Positions 23,560-35,065 of a stretch of 64,000 bases of DNA are shown here, in pieces. The first letter of the stretch is position 1; the number at the start of each line of letters is the position of its first letter. The notes under the pieces were generated by a model. The model saw only the letters and a list, made by a program, of their open reading frames with translations, did not search any database and was not told the origin of the DNA. The stretch lies in the NCBI GenBank assembly GCA_903632075.3, contig CAHIKZ030000388.1:251501-315500 (forward strand). The letters run 5' to 3'. Source of the DNA: Acanthosepion pharaonis (taxonomy: Eukaryota > Mollusca > Cephalopoda > Sepiida > Sepiidae). Position numbers and translations under genes: made by a program.

Positions 23560-24300
23560 GTGTAACAGCATAATTATCCATCTTACAAAATGTTTAATAT
23601 CTAAAAAAAACACTAAAACTAATTGAGATAAGATATTTAGCCATCTTGATACTGTTTTTTTTGTAAGAATCACTGAAAAAACTTTGAATTATTCAGCTAA
23701 AAAGAGAACATGTTAAAATCATTTTGTGTCAGACCCAATTTCTTCCCAAATGAGCAATGATGAGAGGAAAAAAAGATCATTCAGGCTTTCAGTAATGGTA
23801 CTAACATTCATATTCTGGCTTCTATCTTCAAAGTCAATTCTAGAACCATCAAGAGAACAGTGAATAAGTTTAAAAAAAAGGGAACAATAGAGATGGAAAT
23901 TGGATCAGGAGGTCACAACAGGAAGAGGAATTATCATTTCAACTTAGAGTTAAAGGGATGAATTAGAAAAGATCCAACTCAACCCATAAGATATTTGGCA
24001 CATGGGAGAGGAGTTTCAGATATGACAGTCCAAAGAGCAGTGAAAAAAAACTTGAAAATAAAATCGTACGTGAAACATGTGAAGCAGCTTGTTAGAAGTT
24101 AGAAGATTAGAGAGGGTGAAGAACATCTTGAATAAGTTGAAAAATGATCGTAGAATAATATATTTGAACTTTATATCAATCCTTCATGAGCTTCTGATCC
24201 TTAACTATTATTAATTAATGATGAACATGTCATTTTTGTTTATGATCAATTTCATCACAATTCTTCTTTTAAGCTTGGAGAGTAATTATAGATTCTTATT
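23560..24300 (+). pseudogene. Mariner/maT-like transposase, N-terminal half remnant
   Basis: After a terminal-repeat-like start (ATACTGGGTGTAACAGCA at 23564) the plus strand reads pieces such as QAFSNGTNIHILASIFKVN, RTIKRTVNKFKKKG, DPTQPIRYLAHGRGVSDMT and VQRAVKKNLKIKSYVKHVKQ. This is the helix-turn-helix and linker order of mariner-like transposases, related in style to the copy at 52.8 kb. A degraded DEHVIFVYDQFHHN may be the first catalytic Asp region. Several frameshifts and stops; no 3' end seen. Confidence 0.65.
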
Positions 24301-24309
24301 GCTCAAAGT

Positions 24310-24819
24310 AGGGTCCAATAGTGTTATAAAAAACCTTGAAGAATTCCAGTAAGATATCTTTAAGTATTTCTAAAGTACAACGGTTCAGAGCCTAATCTAA
24401 CAATTGGACAATTTTTGCTGTTAAACGATTTGGACAATTTTGCTGTTACACCGGCTATATATAAAGAGCTGATATTAGAATGTTGCAAGGGTGGGGGACA
24501 CAGACAGAATTTAGCCTTGTGTGAATTTATAAAATATTTTTCTTTCTTACAGAACAATGTCACATAGGATTAGTCTGAGATTGTAATAAAAGAAACACAG
24601 ACATTCCCAGACATCTCTTTATTACTTAAATCAATAAGCAAAGTACTGGAAGTCAAAAATACTCGATAAATTGTATAATAGAGGAAAGTGAGTCAGGTTT
24701 ATAAGTGAAATGCAGCGTAATAAGACATGAGAAAACATGTTGCACCTCAAAAAACCCAAGAGATATTTTCTTGCGCATGGACGAATGTAGTTAGGATTAA
24801 AGCATTAATTAACTTAGAC

Positions 24820-24820
<1 letters not shown>
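24310..24820. other. Unclassified AT-rich stretch
   Basis: Contains a short direct repeat GGACAATTTTTGCTGTTA / GGACAATTTTGCTGTTA near 24406 and 24431. No coding signal. Confidence 0.5.

Positions 24821-24822
<2 letters not shown>

Positions 24823-24865
<43 letters not shown>
24823..24865. repeat. (TA)n microsatellite
   Basis: Pure TA run. Confidence 0.95.
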
Positions 24866-24868
<3 letters not shown>

Positions 24869-24954
24869 ATGCCTTTAAATTTCTTGAGAAACATAGGGTC
24901 GCAAGATATCAGTGCAGTTTCTGTAACAAGCCAGTTTTAAGTGAGTAGGTTGTT

Positions 24955-25195
24955 AGCCTACTGCACAACCCCCAACTTGGAAGATCAGAGTTGTCCTTCT
25001 TCTAGACCAGTTACCACCCAAGGCTATAGAAAACCCAGTCTGTCCTGCTATTTACCCATAGCTGGGGGGAGAAGAGGAGGATTCATATCTTTCCCAAGGT
25101 TATTAGCATGTAAGTGAATGTAATGGATTCAACTGGAATTTGAACTTGGTTCTCTGATTCCTCAATCTAAGCTGCTATCCATTACTACCTCCTAG
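24955..25195 (-). mobile_element. SINE family A
   Basis: Minus copy with CAGTCTGTCCTGCTATTTAC and GGAATTTGAACTTGGTTCTC; head truncated near 25195. Lies tail to tail with the plus copy that follows. Confidence 0.8.
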
Positions 25196-25204
25196 ACATT
25201 TAGA

Positions 25205-25440
25205 TGCCCTAATCTAAGTAATGTGTGGCATAGTGTATTGGATAATGACTCAAAATGAGAAAAGTGGAGAGCCAAATTAAGCTATGGGTTGAACAGCAGA
25301 ACTAGGTCCTATAGCTTTTGGCTGACAACCTGCAGAAAGAAACTGCAAATTACTATGGGAAAATCTTCTACCTAGTCAGTCATGAATCAAGAGAGACATG
25401 TTTGCCCAAGCATGTATCATGTATGGCAATTAACTGACTA
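25205..25440 (+). mobile_element. SINE family A, diverged
   Basis: Plus copy: GTGTATTGGATAATGACTC (A-box side), GAGAGCCAAATTAAGCTAT (decayed B-box region) and the 3' part AGTCAGTCATGAATCAAGAG with CCCAAGCATGTATCATG. Confidence 0.7.
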
Positions 25441-25444
25441 ATTG

Positions 25445-26465
25445 AACTTAACCCTAGAACACTAACCATCAGTTAAAGTTATACCACTACTAACCATGGA
25501 TATATCATACCCGATTTTGAAAATATCAAAAAAAAAAGAAAATTAAATCTAAATCTTTATTTAAAATATTTTACATGCAGGCACTTCAAACTTTGTACTT
25601 TGAGTTAACATTAATAGAAACTGAAAAAAATATTATTTAGGTAAGAAATCAGGTACTGAAAATGGTAATTAAAAATAGGAAAATTTGCGCTGGGTACTAT
25701 ATACCCATGGTTAGTGTTCTAGGGTTAAACAACATGCAGACCTAGTTTCATTAAAATAACAAAACCAGCAAATCAGAATTAAGAATTCAAAATTGGCCAA
25801 TCAAACAGAAGATCAAGAATCTAAAATTGGGATCGAGTTGTGCCTATCTTTATCACAATCACATTGATGGTCCAGGAATGACATATCTGCTAAGCACATT
25901 GGTGCTGTAAGATTCCATTCACTACTCCCAGATGAGGAATTTGACATGATAACTAAAGCCCTACTAATAGATAATTGGATTTACTTCACATACTAAAACT
26001 AAATACACCCCAAATACACCCCCAAAAAGCTTACACATGTGATTTATGACTGGTGCTTACCATTCACATAACAAATTGCTCATCTTTTTTCCCCACAGTG
26101 CCAGTTGCTTCACCTAATAAATAGTTTTTATTGTTTGTTCTATAAATCAATGTTTGTGTTTATACATGTTTTTATAGTTAAAGGCATTTCTACCTTAGGA
26201 CTGATGAAACAAACTGTAGCTGTCACACCATCTACAGTGTAGCTTAGGAAATTTCATTCTGCCTAGAATAGTCTGTCACAATAATATATATTATTTATAA
26301 TGGTTAAGTCTAGAAGAGTTCTTTAATCAAGGGAGATAATCTCCAACAAAAGAGTTAACTACGTAGTAGACGAAAGAGAATGCTATTGTGAATAAAAACT
26401 ATTGAAAATTAAATAGTTAAAAATTCTATTTTGTTTAACTGGAAGAAGAAAAGCACATTAAAGAA
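25445..26465. other. Unclassified stretch
   Basis: AT-rich. The phrase CACTAACCAT / CCATGGTTAGTGTTCTAGGG appears in inverted form at about 25459 and 25707, bounding a 250-bp segment that may be a small inverted-repeat element (CCTAGAACACTAACCAT versus ATGGTTAGTGTTCTAGG). Nothing else is recognised. Confidence 0.45.
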
Positions 26466-26469
26466 ATAA

Positions 26470-26760
26470 GTATTTACAGTCAGATTAATATCCTTGTCTT
26501 TGTTGTCACTATTGAAACATTTCAACCATTGTGTCCTCCAGCCTTCTTCAGGAGTCTCTCAATCCAGATAAAATTCAGGGAATTTTGAACTGAATTTACT
26601 TAATTTACAGGTTAGATTGTTCTCTATTTTGCTTGTCTCGGGTATCTAGTCTTGTTCCTTTTCAGTGCATCTCAGTCATTGCCTATCCTGTTGTCTTAGT
26701 CTGAGTCTTTACTAATGGGCTTAGGGATTGAACCCACAATTACAATACTACTGTTAATAT
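26470..26760 (-). mobile_element. SINE family D, diverged
   Basis: Minus copy: complement of CCTGAAGAAGGCTGGAGGAC, GAAACATTTCAA context at 26514 and a B-box-like GGATTGAACCCAC at about 26724. Confidence 0.6.
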
Positions 26761-27044
26761 GATTTAGGACAGGAAATAAAACCAGCTTTTCCTTCCTGAT
26801 GACCATTTTCAAAATAATACTTACTATTTTCATCTTGGTTCTCCAGGAAGTGGGTGATCATGGCTCTCATCATCATCATCATCTTGTGGCCTCAGCCGAG
26901 ATTGAACTCACTACACCTTTCCAGTATTCCTTATCTGTCATAGCTAACACTTTGATTGGTGTAGTTCATAATCTTGTCAAATAGCTGAATTCTTGATGCT
27001 TTGCTAGGGCTATCAAGGGTGTTTTTATCGTGACACCATCACTA

Positions 27045-27315
27045 AATGGATTGCCAACCAAGGCTCAGAGAGACTCCATTCACCCTCCGCAGGTTTTGAA
27101 TTCAGAGTTTTCCTTCTCCTAGACCAGTTGCCATCCAAGGCTATAGAACCCAGTCTGTCCTGCTATTTACCCATAGCTGGAGGGAGAAGAAGAGGATTCA
27201 CACCTTTCCCAAGGGTATTAGTACGTAAGTGAATGTAATGGACTCGACTGGAATTCGAACTCAGCTCTCCGATTCCTCAATCCAAGCCAGTATCCATTAC
27301 TCCACCATGCCTCTC
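27045..27315 (-). mobile_element. SINE family A, well preserved
   Basis: Minus copy with a clean B-box region (complement of GGAATTCGAACTCAGC), ATCCATTACTCCACCATGCC at the head and the long 3' variant (CTCCGCAGGTTTTGAATTCA). Confidence 0.85.
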
Positions 27316-27317
27316 TC

Positions 27318-27877
27318 CAACCTTCTATCTCTTAATATTTCTTTCTAAGCTCATCAGGTAGGTGATCTGCTGTCTTCCCCTATCTCTCTTACCCTTGATA
27401 TGCCCTGTGAGGGGTAAGTTTCCCATGTTCTCCTTCCTCACAGAGGAAAGGCTGCTAAGACTTAATATAAAGGGTCTCAAGCACTCATTCATATTCCTTT
27501 TCTGCCTCTAAATGTCTAAGAAATTTTAGCTCTTTTTGACTTTGAGCATAAATGGTTTATTTTGTTACCATTTTCTTTAATACTTCCTTGTTGGTTTCTC
27601 TTTTTACCTTTCCTCCGACCCACATTCCACTGTCTATTGATACACACTGGACAGGTAGGTAGGTCATCACCTTCCCCTGTCCCTTTTACCTTTATGTCCT
27701 ATGAGTGTCAAATTCTCCAAGCCATCCTTCCTCATTTTTTTAGTTCAAGAAATTTCAGCTATCTCTTTCTCTTGCTGATATTTACAATTTTCTTGATGTT
27801 TACTCACTCCATCCATGGAATTCTCTGTATCCTTTTGTGGAACCACATTTCTGCTGTCTCCAGTTTCCTTTGTGTCT
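27318..27877 (-). mobile_element. LINE family R C-terminal fragment
   Basis: Shares AAGGCTGCTAAGACTTAATA and GGTCTCAAGCACTC with 30975-31020 and the CTGTGAGGGGTAA / ATTCTCCAAGC phrases with 15310. Two partial, overlapping copies seem to be joined here. The 112-codon plus-strand frame is a shadow. Confidence 0.65.
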
Positions 27878-28200
27878 GGCTTACAACCACATTATGTTGA
27901 AAAATCAGTTTCCATATGATCACCAAAGTTAAGCAATGTCATGCCTGGTCAATACATAGATGGGTGACCACTTGGGAATACCAGGTGCTGTAAGCTTGGA
28001 TGTGCATTTTGTGTAATAGATAATCATTTGGAATCGTTAATCAGAGAGCCGACTTTCAATTTCAGCTGTGTTTGTTATATTCACTTACATGCCATTACCA
28101 TTGGGAAAGGTATGTATCCATCTCTCCTCCCCAGCTATGGGTTAATTAGTAAGACTCCTATCATTAAAACCATTATCATCTCGAAAAAAAAAAAAAAATT
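27878..28200 (+). mobile_element. 5S rRNA/tRNA chimeric SINE, plus-strand copy
   Basis: The 5S-like block is 27878-27997, exactly 120 bp: it starts GGCTTACAACCAC, has AAGTTAAGCAATGTCATGCC (box A side) and GATGGGTGACCACTTGGG plus TACCAGGTGCTGTAAGCTT (box C side and 3' end). A tRNA-like unit follows at 27998-28075 (GTGTAATAGATAATC as A-box side, TTTCAATTTCAGC as decayed B box), then the shared body and an A-tail at 28180-28198. The order 5S, tRNA-like, body, A-tail shows the element's true orientation. Confidence 0.85.
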
Positions 28201-28256
28201 GCATACAAAATATATAAATTTTGGCATTAAATAACCTGTAGACTTTGATATGTCAC

Positions 28257-28455
28257 TAAAATTCACTTAGATGCCATTACCATTGGGAAAGGTATGAATT
28301 GACCTATTCTCCCCAGCTATGAGTTAATTAGTAATACTTTTATCATTAAAATCATTATTATTGCCAAAAAATAAAATTGAATACAAAATATTTAGAATTT
28401 GGCATTAAATAACCTGTAGATATTTCGCCAAACAAACACAACAAAAACCAACCTT
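28257..28455 (+). mobile_element. Second 3' body of the 5S/tRNA SINE
   Basis: Repeats the body and tail of the preceding element (TGCCATTACCATTGGGAAAG, CCCCAGCTATGAGTTAATTA, GGCATTAAATAACCTGTAGA) without a head, ending in CAAACAAACACAACAAAAAC. Tandem duplication of the 3' part. Confidence 0.75.
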
Positions 28456-28536
28456 TGTGTCTGTGGTGAGATCGTCTAGTATTTACTGTTTTACAAGAGA
28501 AATGTTATCACATAGCAATTCAGCACTCTTATATTT

Positions 28537-28915
28537 CTATATTACTGAGATGAGGTATTGTAATTATAAACATTGTTTGTACTGTTGTCGTTATCTTTAT
28601 TGCCATATTTACAATGTTTTGGTCATTGTACGTTCTGACCTTTTACTTGAACAATCTACCCCAGTGGACAAAATAAAGGGTGAGTTTGAAATTCCAATCA
28701 CCTGAAGAAGCTTGGAGTGTACAATGGCTGAAATATCATAAATATGGCAATAAAGATAAGGATAACAGTCCAAACAATGTAAATAATTACAATATCTCAT
28801 CTCAGAAATATAGCCAGATCCTGAAGAAGGCCAGAGCATACAGTGGCCTAAACATTGTGAATATGACAATAAATTTATGAGGACAACAATCCAAACAATG
28901 TAAATAATGTAAACT
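28537..28915. mobile_element. SINE family D tails in inverted and tandem arrangement
   Basis: A minus-oriented tail (28537-28640) is followed by plus-oriented tail units with CACCTGAAGAAGCTTGGAG (28700) and ATCCTGAAGAAGGCCAGAG (28820), each followed by ATAAATATGGC- or TGTGAATATGAC-like text. Confidence 0.7.
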
Positions 28916-29908
28916 TTTATCTTTATTTCTAAAGAAATTTTTCTGACAATCTTATTCAAAGATAAAAGCCAAAAATTATAAACAAAAACATCTTAAATAA
29001 TTTAATGAATTTATTTTATCATTAGTTTTTCCTTACAAGTCTGCATTTAAAAGCAGGAAAAGGAAAAATTCTAGAGGGGAAAATACTTTATAAATATCAT
29101 TAAAATACAGAAGTCATGGCCATCTTGCACCAAATTTGGCCTCGTATCTTTCAGTTTCATTCTGATGGCAATTATAAAAACATTTTTAGAAAATAAAAAC
29201 AAAATATTTTTTCCCTTTTATTAAATTACAAATCACATTAGCATCACTTAACTTTTTTTCATTCAAAATGCAGTCTTTGTTTCCAAGTGGAAATTGCTTG
29301 TAGAAAAATCCGGAATATGCCTGCCTGCACAATGGATTCAAAGTAGTTATCAGATATGCTGCAACAAAATAACAATGAAGAGTTTTTTTGGTTGCATATC
29401 GTCTCAATGTGCATCAATAACTGCAAGCATTTTATGCTAATTACGTCTTTAAAACTGGAGAGAAAAGTTTTAAAAAATCTAATGAAAGGACATTGCTTTA
29501 AGTGAACAAATAAGATAGAATCAAGCATTCATTCTTAAAGGCTTGCAGCAATTTATTCTACTATTTCTGACTGATTCCTATTGAATTCTGTTTTGTTCAA
29601 GATGTTTGAACAAATGCAAATGGTCAGTACCACAGACATAGTGACTGAAGGTGATGGAGTTGCTGAGAAGTGATTTGTCAACTGCCAGACAAACTTTCCC
29701 GGCTAGAAATCAGGGCTTCACAGACAAAGGTTGGTGAAGAACAAGAATAAGCAAAAACAAAAAACAAACTATTACTCACTGTAAGGTGGCAAATACACGC
29801 ACACACAGATATATATAATTATTTATTTGAAAATAAATAGCCATTTTGTTTCAACACTCCTGGTGTCTTATCAAGTGATGGTGTTGAATGTATTTGTTGG
29901 TTGTTGGA

Positions 29909-29910
<2 letters not shown>
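28915..29910. other. Unclassified stretch
   Basis: A minus-strand frame of 89 codons at 29259-29528 is not recognised and may be chance in AT-rich DNA. At about 29845-29890 the complement reads CTTGATAAGACACC then GAAAC, one of the hairpin signatures described in the findings. Confidence 0.4.

Positions 29911-29913
<3 letters not shown>

Positions 29914-29977
<64 letters not shown>
29914..29977. repeat. (TA)n(GT)n microsatellite
   Basis: TA run then GT run. Confidence 0.95.
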
Positions 29978-29989
29978 AAAAGTGTATAT

Positions 29990-30440
29990 AAATATAAATA
30001 AATATATATATGTATAATTATTTATATATTATATGCGTGGTACTTATTAGAAAGCTCAATAACAGAGATAGAGCTAACATATTTGGTTGGATAGATGTGA
30101 GTTTGTGACCCTGGGTTTCACGCTTTAGCGATAAATCAGACAAACTGATTAATTTTTTTAAATTTGGGTTTATGTAGATTGCATGTATTGGTGTTATTGT
30201 GGAAGTGGTGGGGGAAACTTTGTTGCTTATGTCATTGTACTAACGCAAACATCGATGTATGCAGACACATATACATACTTGGGCGTCTGTCGGGACTCAT
30301 ACATATATAAACATATGTGGGCAGTTTCGGATATGACATATGTATGTATACGGGTGGTGTTGTGTCTATACATATGCATTTATATGTTGAAATTTAAAGA
30401 TTAGAAGTGTGGCGGAAATGTCTCGTGAATATATACATGT
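29990..30440 (+). repeat. Repeat X, plus copy
   Basis: About 430 bp present again at 43675-44185. The outer block (GGTACTTATTAGAAAGCTCA, GGATAGATGTGAGTTTGTGA) is in the same orientation in both, but the inner part (TTTCACGCTTTAGCGAT, AACGCAAACATCGATGTATG, GGCGGAAATGTCTCGTGAA) is inverted. Low coding potential. TA runs bound it on both sides. Class unknown. Confidence 0.75.
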
Positions 30441-30459
30441 CATATTATTTATTTTTTAT

Positions 30460-30467
<8 letters not shown>

Positions 30468-30501
<34 letters not shown>
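30468..30501. repeat. (TA)n microsatellite
   Basis: Immediately precedes a SINE head. Confidence 0.95.
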
Positions 30502-30506
<5 letters not shown>

Positions 30507-30815
30507 AGAAGGTATGGTGGAGTAATGGATAGTGGCTTGGATTGAAGAATTGGAGAGCCAAGTTCGAATTCCAATTGAATCCATTACATTCACTTACATG
30601 CAAATACCCTTGGGATAGGTATGAGTCCTCTTCTTCTCTCCCCCCCAGCTAAGAGTAAATAGCAGGACAGACCGGGTTCTATAGTCTAGGATGGCAACTG
30701 GTCTACCTCAGAAAGAAATGGCAACCTACTGTGGGAAAAAAATTTGCCTTGTCAGTCATATATCAAAAGATACATGATTGCCTAAGCATGTATCCTGCAT
30801 GGCACATAACTGACT
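30507..30815 (+). mobile_element. SINE family A, plus-strand reference copy
   Basis: Best copy for orientation: GGTGGAGTAATGGATAGTGG (A-box side), GCCAAGTTCGAATTCCAATT (near-perfect B box at about 30563), body with TAGCAGGACAGACCGGGTTC and 3' part with TCATATATCAAAAGATACAT and GCACATAACTGACTG. RNA polymerase III promoter boxes are intact in appearance. Confidence 0.85.
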
Positions 30816-31149
30816 GAACCAGTTATTACTAATTGCTCTTCAGAGCTCAATCGAGGACAAAACAAATATAACCATGACTAAAAAAAACAAAAAAAAAAAA
30901 AAAAAAAGAAAGAGAATAAGCAGTTTAAATCACAGATATATTACATTTATGCTCAGCAACTGTTCCTTTAATTACAGAGGGAAGGCTGCTAAGACTTAAT
31001 ATATAGGGTCTCAAGCACTCTCAAATGATAATCTGAATCTCCTCCGCTGAATACTGGAAAAAAGTTGGATTATTTATTAAGTGTTTATATTTTTAAAATG
31101 AACTTTTTTAAAGTCCTAATTAAATCTTTCACCTGACACAGATTATCCA

Positions 31150-32160
31150 GCTGGAAACATTTTTTTTTAATGTCATGTTCTCTCAAGACATAAGAGATCA
31201 TGGCTCTCCACAATTTCCTAATGATCTGTGAATTTATTCCACATTAAGAAATATAGTGGTTTCCCTATTGCCTTTATCACAGTTTGGAATTTTTTACTCT
31301 TAGACTGGTTGTAACCCAAGGTTGAAGAGCCTAGATTATCCTGTTATTTAACCCATAGATGCAGGGAGAAGAGATGGATTTATGCCTTTCCCAAGGGTAT
31401 TTATGCAAAAGTTAACATAACTCAGCTATTTGAACTATATTGTTGATTCCAATTTCCATCACGATAACCATTACACTACCTGCACATCCCACACTGTCAT
31501 CATGGCTCTCCTGTACTTTGTACATCTTAATAAATTTTGTCATTTTGCTATTTCTCCTAAACTCTGTCCTGCCATCCATTTACATGAGTTCCTTTTTCTT
31601 CTTCTATGTGCCATGTCCCTTCAGGACATTGGTGATCATGGCTCTCCACAATTTCCTGTTTTTTGTAGTTCTTAGTAAATTTTGTCATTTTGTTAATTCT
31701 CCTAAACTCTGTCCTGCCATCCATTTACGTGAGTTCCTTTTTCTTTTTCTATGTGCTATGTCCCTCCAGGACATTGGTGATCATGGCTCTCCACAATTTC
31801 CTGTTTTTTGTAGCTCTTAGTAAATTTTGTCATTTTGCTAATTCTCCTAAACTCTGTTCTGCCATCCATTTACATGAGTTCTTTTTCTTCTTCTGTGTGC
31901 CGTGTCCCTTCAGGACATTGGTGATCATGGCTCTCCACAATTTCCTGTTTTTTGTGGCTCTTAGTAAACTTTGTCTTTTTGCTATTTTTCCTAATCCCTA
32001 TTCAACCAAACATTTACACAAGCTTCTTAGGTATGCTATGCACAGCTTTCCTCTTTCACGCTTGCCTTCAATATGTCCTGTAAGTATCGAATATTCTAGG
32101 CCCTCTTTCCTTATGTGTCCCAAAAATTTCACATGAGCAAAGAGGGCTTGGAGTTCTTAA
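31150..32160 (-). mobile_element. LINE family R C-terminus, 145-bp tandem array, with a SINE fragment inside
   Basis: Minus strand encodes the WRAM/KGHGT end repeatedly. CATGGCTCTCC recurs at 31501, 31637, 31782 and 31926, giving 136, 145 and 144 bp. At 31265-31480 a body of the 5S/tRNA SINE without its 5S block interrupts the element. Plus-strand frames of 126 and 148 codons across this array are shadows. Confidence 0.75.
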
Positions 32161-32490
32161 CATATTGAAGGCAAGAGGGGCAGTGTGAGACAGTAAAGTA
32201 ACCTAACTAATGATCTTGTGGAAATGGATGGCAGAACAAGCGGGCGGGGTAATAAAAAGAAAAACATTATTCTGAATTACAAAAGATAGGAGGTTGTAGA
32301 GAGCCATGATCAGTCACATCCTGAAGGGACACAGCACATAGAAGAAATGACATTCTTCTTCTTTTTTTCTTGTGTGCTGTGTCTTTTGACATAAGCGATC
32401 ATAGCTCTCCACAACCTCCTATCCTTTGTAGCACTTAGTAAGTTTTGTCTTTTTGCTATCTTTCTTAATCCCTGTTCTGCCAAGTAAAAA
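32155..32490. mobile_element. LINE family R fragments in both orientations
   Basis: Plus-strand fragment at 32155-32345 (reads WKWMAEQAGG and RAMISHILKGHST) then a minus fragment at 32345-32490. Together with the preceding array the C-terminus is arranged minus, plus, minus, a local inversion. Confidence 0.75.
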
Positions 32491-33560
32491 TTTTTTGTTT
32501 CGGTTTCACCCCATGCAAGGTAGTAAAGACACTAATACTCACAAGGTTGCTGGGTGTGGAAGAATTAGGAACAGAAACTTTACTAATGAGCAGGAAGAAA
32601 AAAGGAGTAATCAGGAGGGCATTAGATAGTGATAGACATTGCATTTACCTTTTTGGAGATTAAGGTTTGCTAGAAAGCATGGAGCTGGAAGGGAGTTCCA
32701 CAAGCGAGAAGTATGAGAAAAGAAACTTAGCATAGAAGTTAAGGCTATATCTAGCCAGATCAACTGTAAATTGATAAGATCCCAATGCCAGTCTAGTACT
32801 GTACTGAAATTCATAAAGTCTAGGTACCATAGCAAAGAGCGATAATTATTTGCAATTTATTTACAAAATGTAGTACAAGGCCAAAATGGGGAATGGGGGA
32901 AAAGGACAGTCTTCTTCTATCTTCATGTTAAACTTAGTTAGCCACAAACACTGATAATATTCCTTACATCAAAACAATGCATTCTTACTTACCTTTCTTA
33001 CTATTAGGTTGGTGCAAAAATAATGATGTAATAATGTCGTTTTTTGACGTTAAAAAAATACGTCAAAAAACGACATTATTACGTCATTATTTTTGCACCA
33101 ACCTAATACATCCACCATAATACCTCATTGTCTCTATGAAAGTCCTCATCCAAAGAATTATGAAAATATTTATAGAAAAGGCACAGGTGACTGAAAGTAA
33201 ATTGCAGGGGCACTATACCATATGTGGCAGTAATATTCTAAGCATGAATGAATGGTAGACTTATGGAGAGAAAAATGACCTCATACAACACAGTAAATCA
33301 ACTTTCTTAGCAGCTGACCTAGCAATGGATTCAGTATAGTCTTTCCACTTTATGTCAGCTGAAAACATTAGCCCAAGAAGGTGCAATGAGTCTCTTTTCT
33401 GGAGGTTAGCATCAGCCATGCTGATAGAAGTCAGAGAGTGGTCTCTTAGATGATTAATGGAGAGAATTTTAGTTTTGGTAGTGTTAAAATTAATAAGCCA
33501 TCTTTCGCCTCAGTTAACAATGGACTTGATGTTGTTTTGGTCATCAGCTGCCTTTTTTGA
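32490..33560 (-). mobile_element. LINE family J 3' half with R300 insert and nested MITE
   Basis: Family J sequence at 32490-32830 and 33145-33560 flanks R300 (32855-33140), which itself contains a 103-bp mariner MITE. Minus-strand pieces include SRLWNSLPAPCFLANLNLQ and LWYLDFMNF on one side and the NWG...LINF and NDQNN-type region on the other. Frame broken; dead copy. Confidence 0.8.
33004..33106. mobile_element. MADE1-like mariner MITE with TA target duplication
   Basis: 103-bp palindrome beginning TTAGGTTGGTGCAAAAATAA and ending in its reverse complement, flanked by TA (33002-33003 and 33107-33108). The two 47-bp arms differ at one position (T/C), apart from the innermost base. The terminal sequence TTAGGTTGGTGCAAAA is that of the Hsmar1/MADE1 group of mariners. 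Non-coding; it would need a mariner transposase in trans. Near-identical arms suggest recent activity. Confidence 0.9.
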
Positions 33561-35065
33561 CCTTGTCGAACTGGTCAAACTTACTAGCGAAACTGGAGAC
33601 ATGCCTTTGTGTTTCAGCTGTCTCTTTCTGACTGTTACATCAGTTTCCTTGTAGCTTTTATTTTCATTAAGGCTTCCTAGTTTCTGGCATGTTCTTTCTT
33701 TTTGTGACACAGAAATGCAAAGACACATAGAAAGATGCCTTACAGAAGCTGAACAACATATTAAGAGATCGGAAAATGTCCTTAGTGTTGTATTCATATG
33801 CAAATCTCAATTAAATTACTTCCCAATCAAATTTGACCTTCAAAAATTTAAATGCAATATCAGTCGTTAACTTCTGTTATTTTTGTACTCACTCCTTAGT
33901 AATCTCATTCTTTCACACTCAATAACTCCTTGCATATTAGTGACATTATTGCCTTGCTTGGATTGAATTGATCAATTTATGTGTGCGCGTGTGTGTGATT
34001 ACATGCAAAGACACATAGAAATAGCAAAAGATGTCTTCCAGAAGCTGAACAAAGTATTAAGAGATCAGTGGGAAACTGACTGAAGCTGAGATGCCAGGTC
34101 AGGGCCAATGACATTGCAGATTCTTTGGATTTTATCAAGAAGCTCTAAATACATAACAGAAGCACAAGACCAGATCTGGCAGACGGGTGTGCTCAGAAAC
34201 AAGAAGAAGTAGAGTGTTGTATTCATATACAAATCTCCACCTTATAAATAGCAGTTGACACAGCTGAAGGTTAAACTAATTCTAACCTTGAAGACGAAAC
34301 TACTAGATAAATAGTAGCGAACAGAATGTTATAAACTATAATTACCTAAAAGTATTTCTCTAGTAGTTTTGTCTTCAAGGTTGGGAATTATTTAGCCTCC
34401 AGCTGTATCAACTGTTATTTATACGGTAGAGATTTGCAGATGAATACAACACTAAGGATATTTTCCGATCTCTTAATACATTGTTCAACATCTGTAAGGC
34501 ATTTTTCTATGTTTCTTTGCATTTCTGTGTCATGTTTTCTATCCTTGATTCATTAAATTCAGCCAGCTACGTTTAAAAACTCTATTTTTACAATTTATAA
34601 AAAGAAGACAAATTTGAAAATATTGCCATTTTCTGATCTCTTAATAATTTATTTAGTTTCTGAAAGGCACCTTTTGCAATTCCTATATGCTTTTGAATTT
34701 CAGCTATCCGTTTCTGATTGTTAGCACCAGTTTCTTTGTAGTTCCTGTTTTCATTAAGACTTCCTTATTTCTTACATGTTCTTTCCACGGCATCCTTAGA
34801 TTTCATTATCAAATCCACGTCTCTGATGCTTCAAATCTCATCTTCATCTGTGTGCCCAGAATTCACTGTCATTTAGTCGATTAGATATTGCATAGTTCAA
34901 CACTCTTTTCTTTGTTTCTAAGGACCTTCTCTGATCTCTTAATACTTTGCTTAGCTTCTGGAAAGCATCTTTCACAATTTCATTGTGCTTTTGCATTTCT
35001 GTGTCACATTTTCTATCATTGATTCATCTCGGAAATTCAATTAACTACTTTTTTAAAAACTCTAT
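33560..35065 (-). mobile_element. LINE family R, RT region fragments, rearranged
   Basis: Minus strand repeatedly reads QKHIGIAKGAFQKLNKLLRD-type sequence (34680-34615, 35000-34930, 33790-33720), the region upstream of YGSECW in RTE-like LINEs. Family J scraps (33835-33965 plus, 34060-34200 minus) interrupt it, and 34210-34510 repeats 33715-33808 in inverted order. No intact RT. Confidence 0.7.

Noticed and set aside
31440..32136. Open frames of 126 and 148 codons with repeated hydrophobic blocks resembling a membrane protein
   Set aside because: They are the antisense of a tandemly repeated LINE C-terminus.
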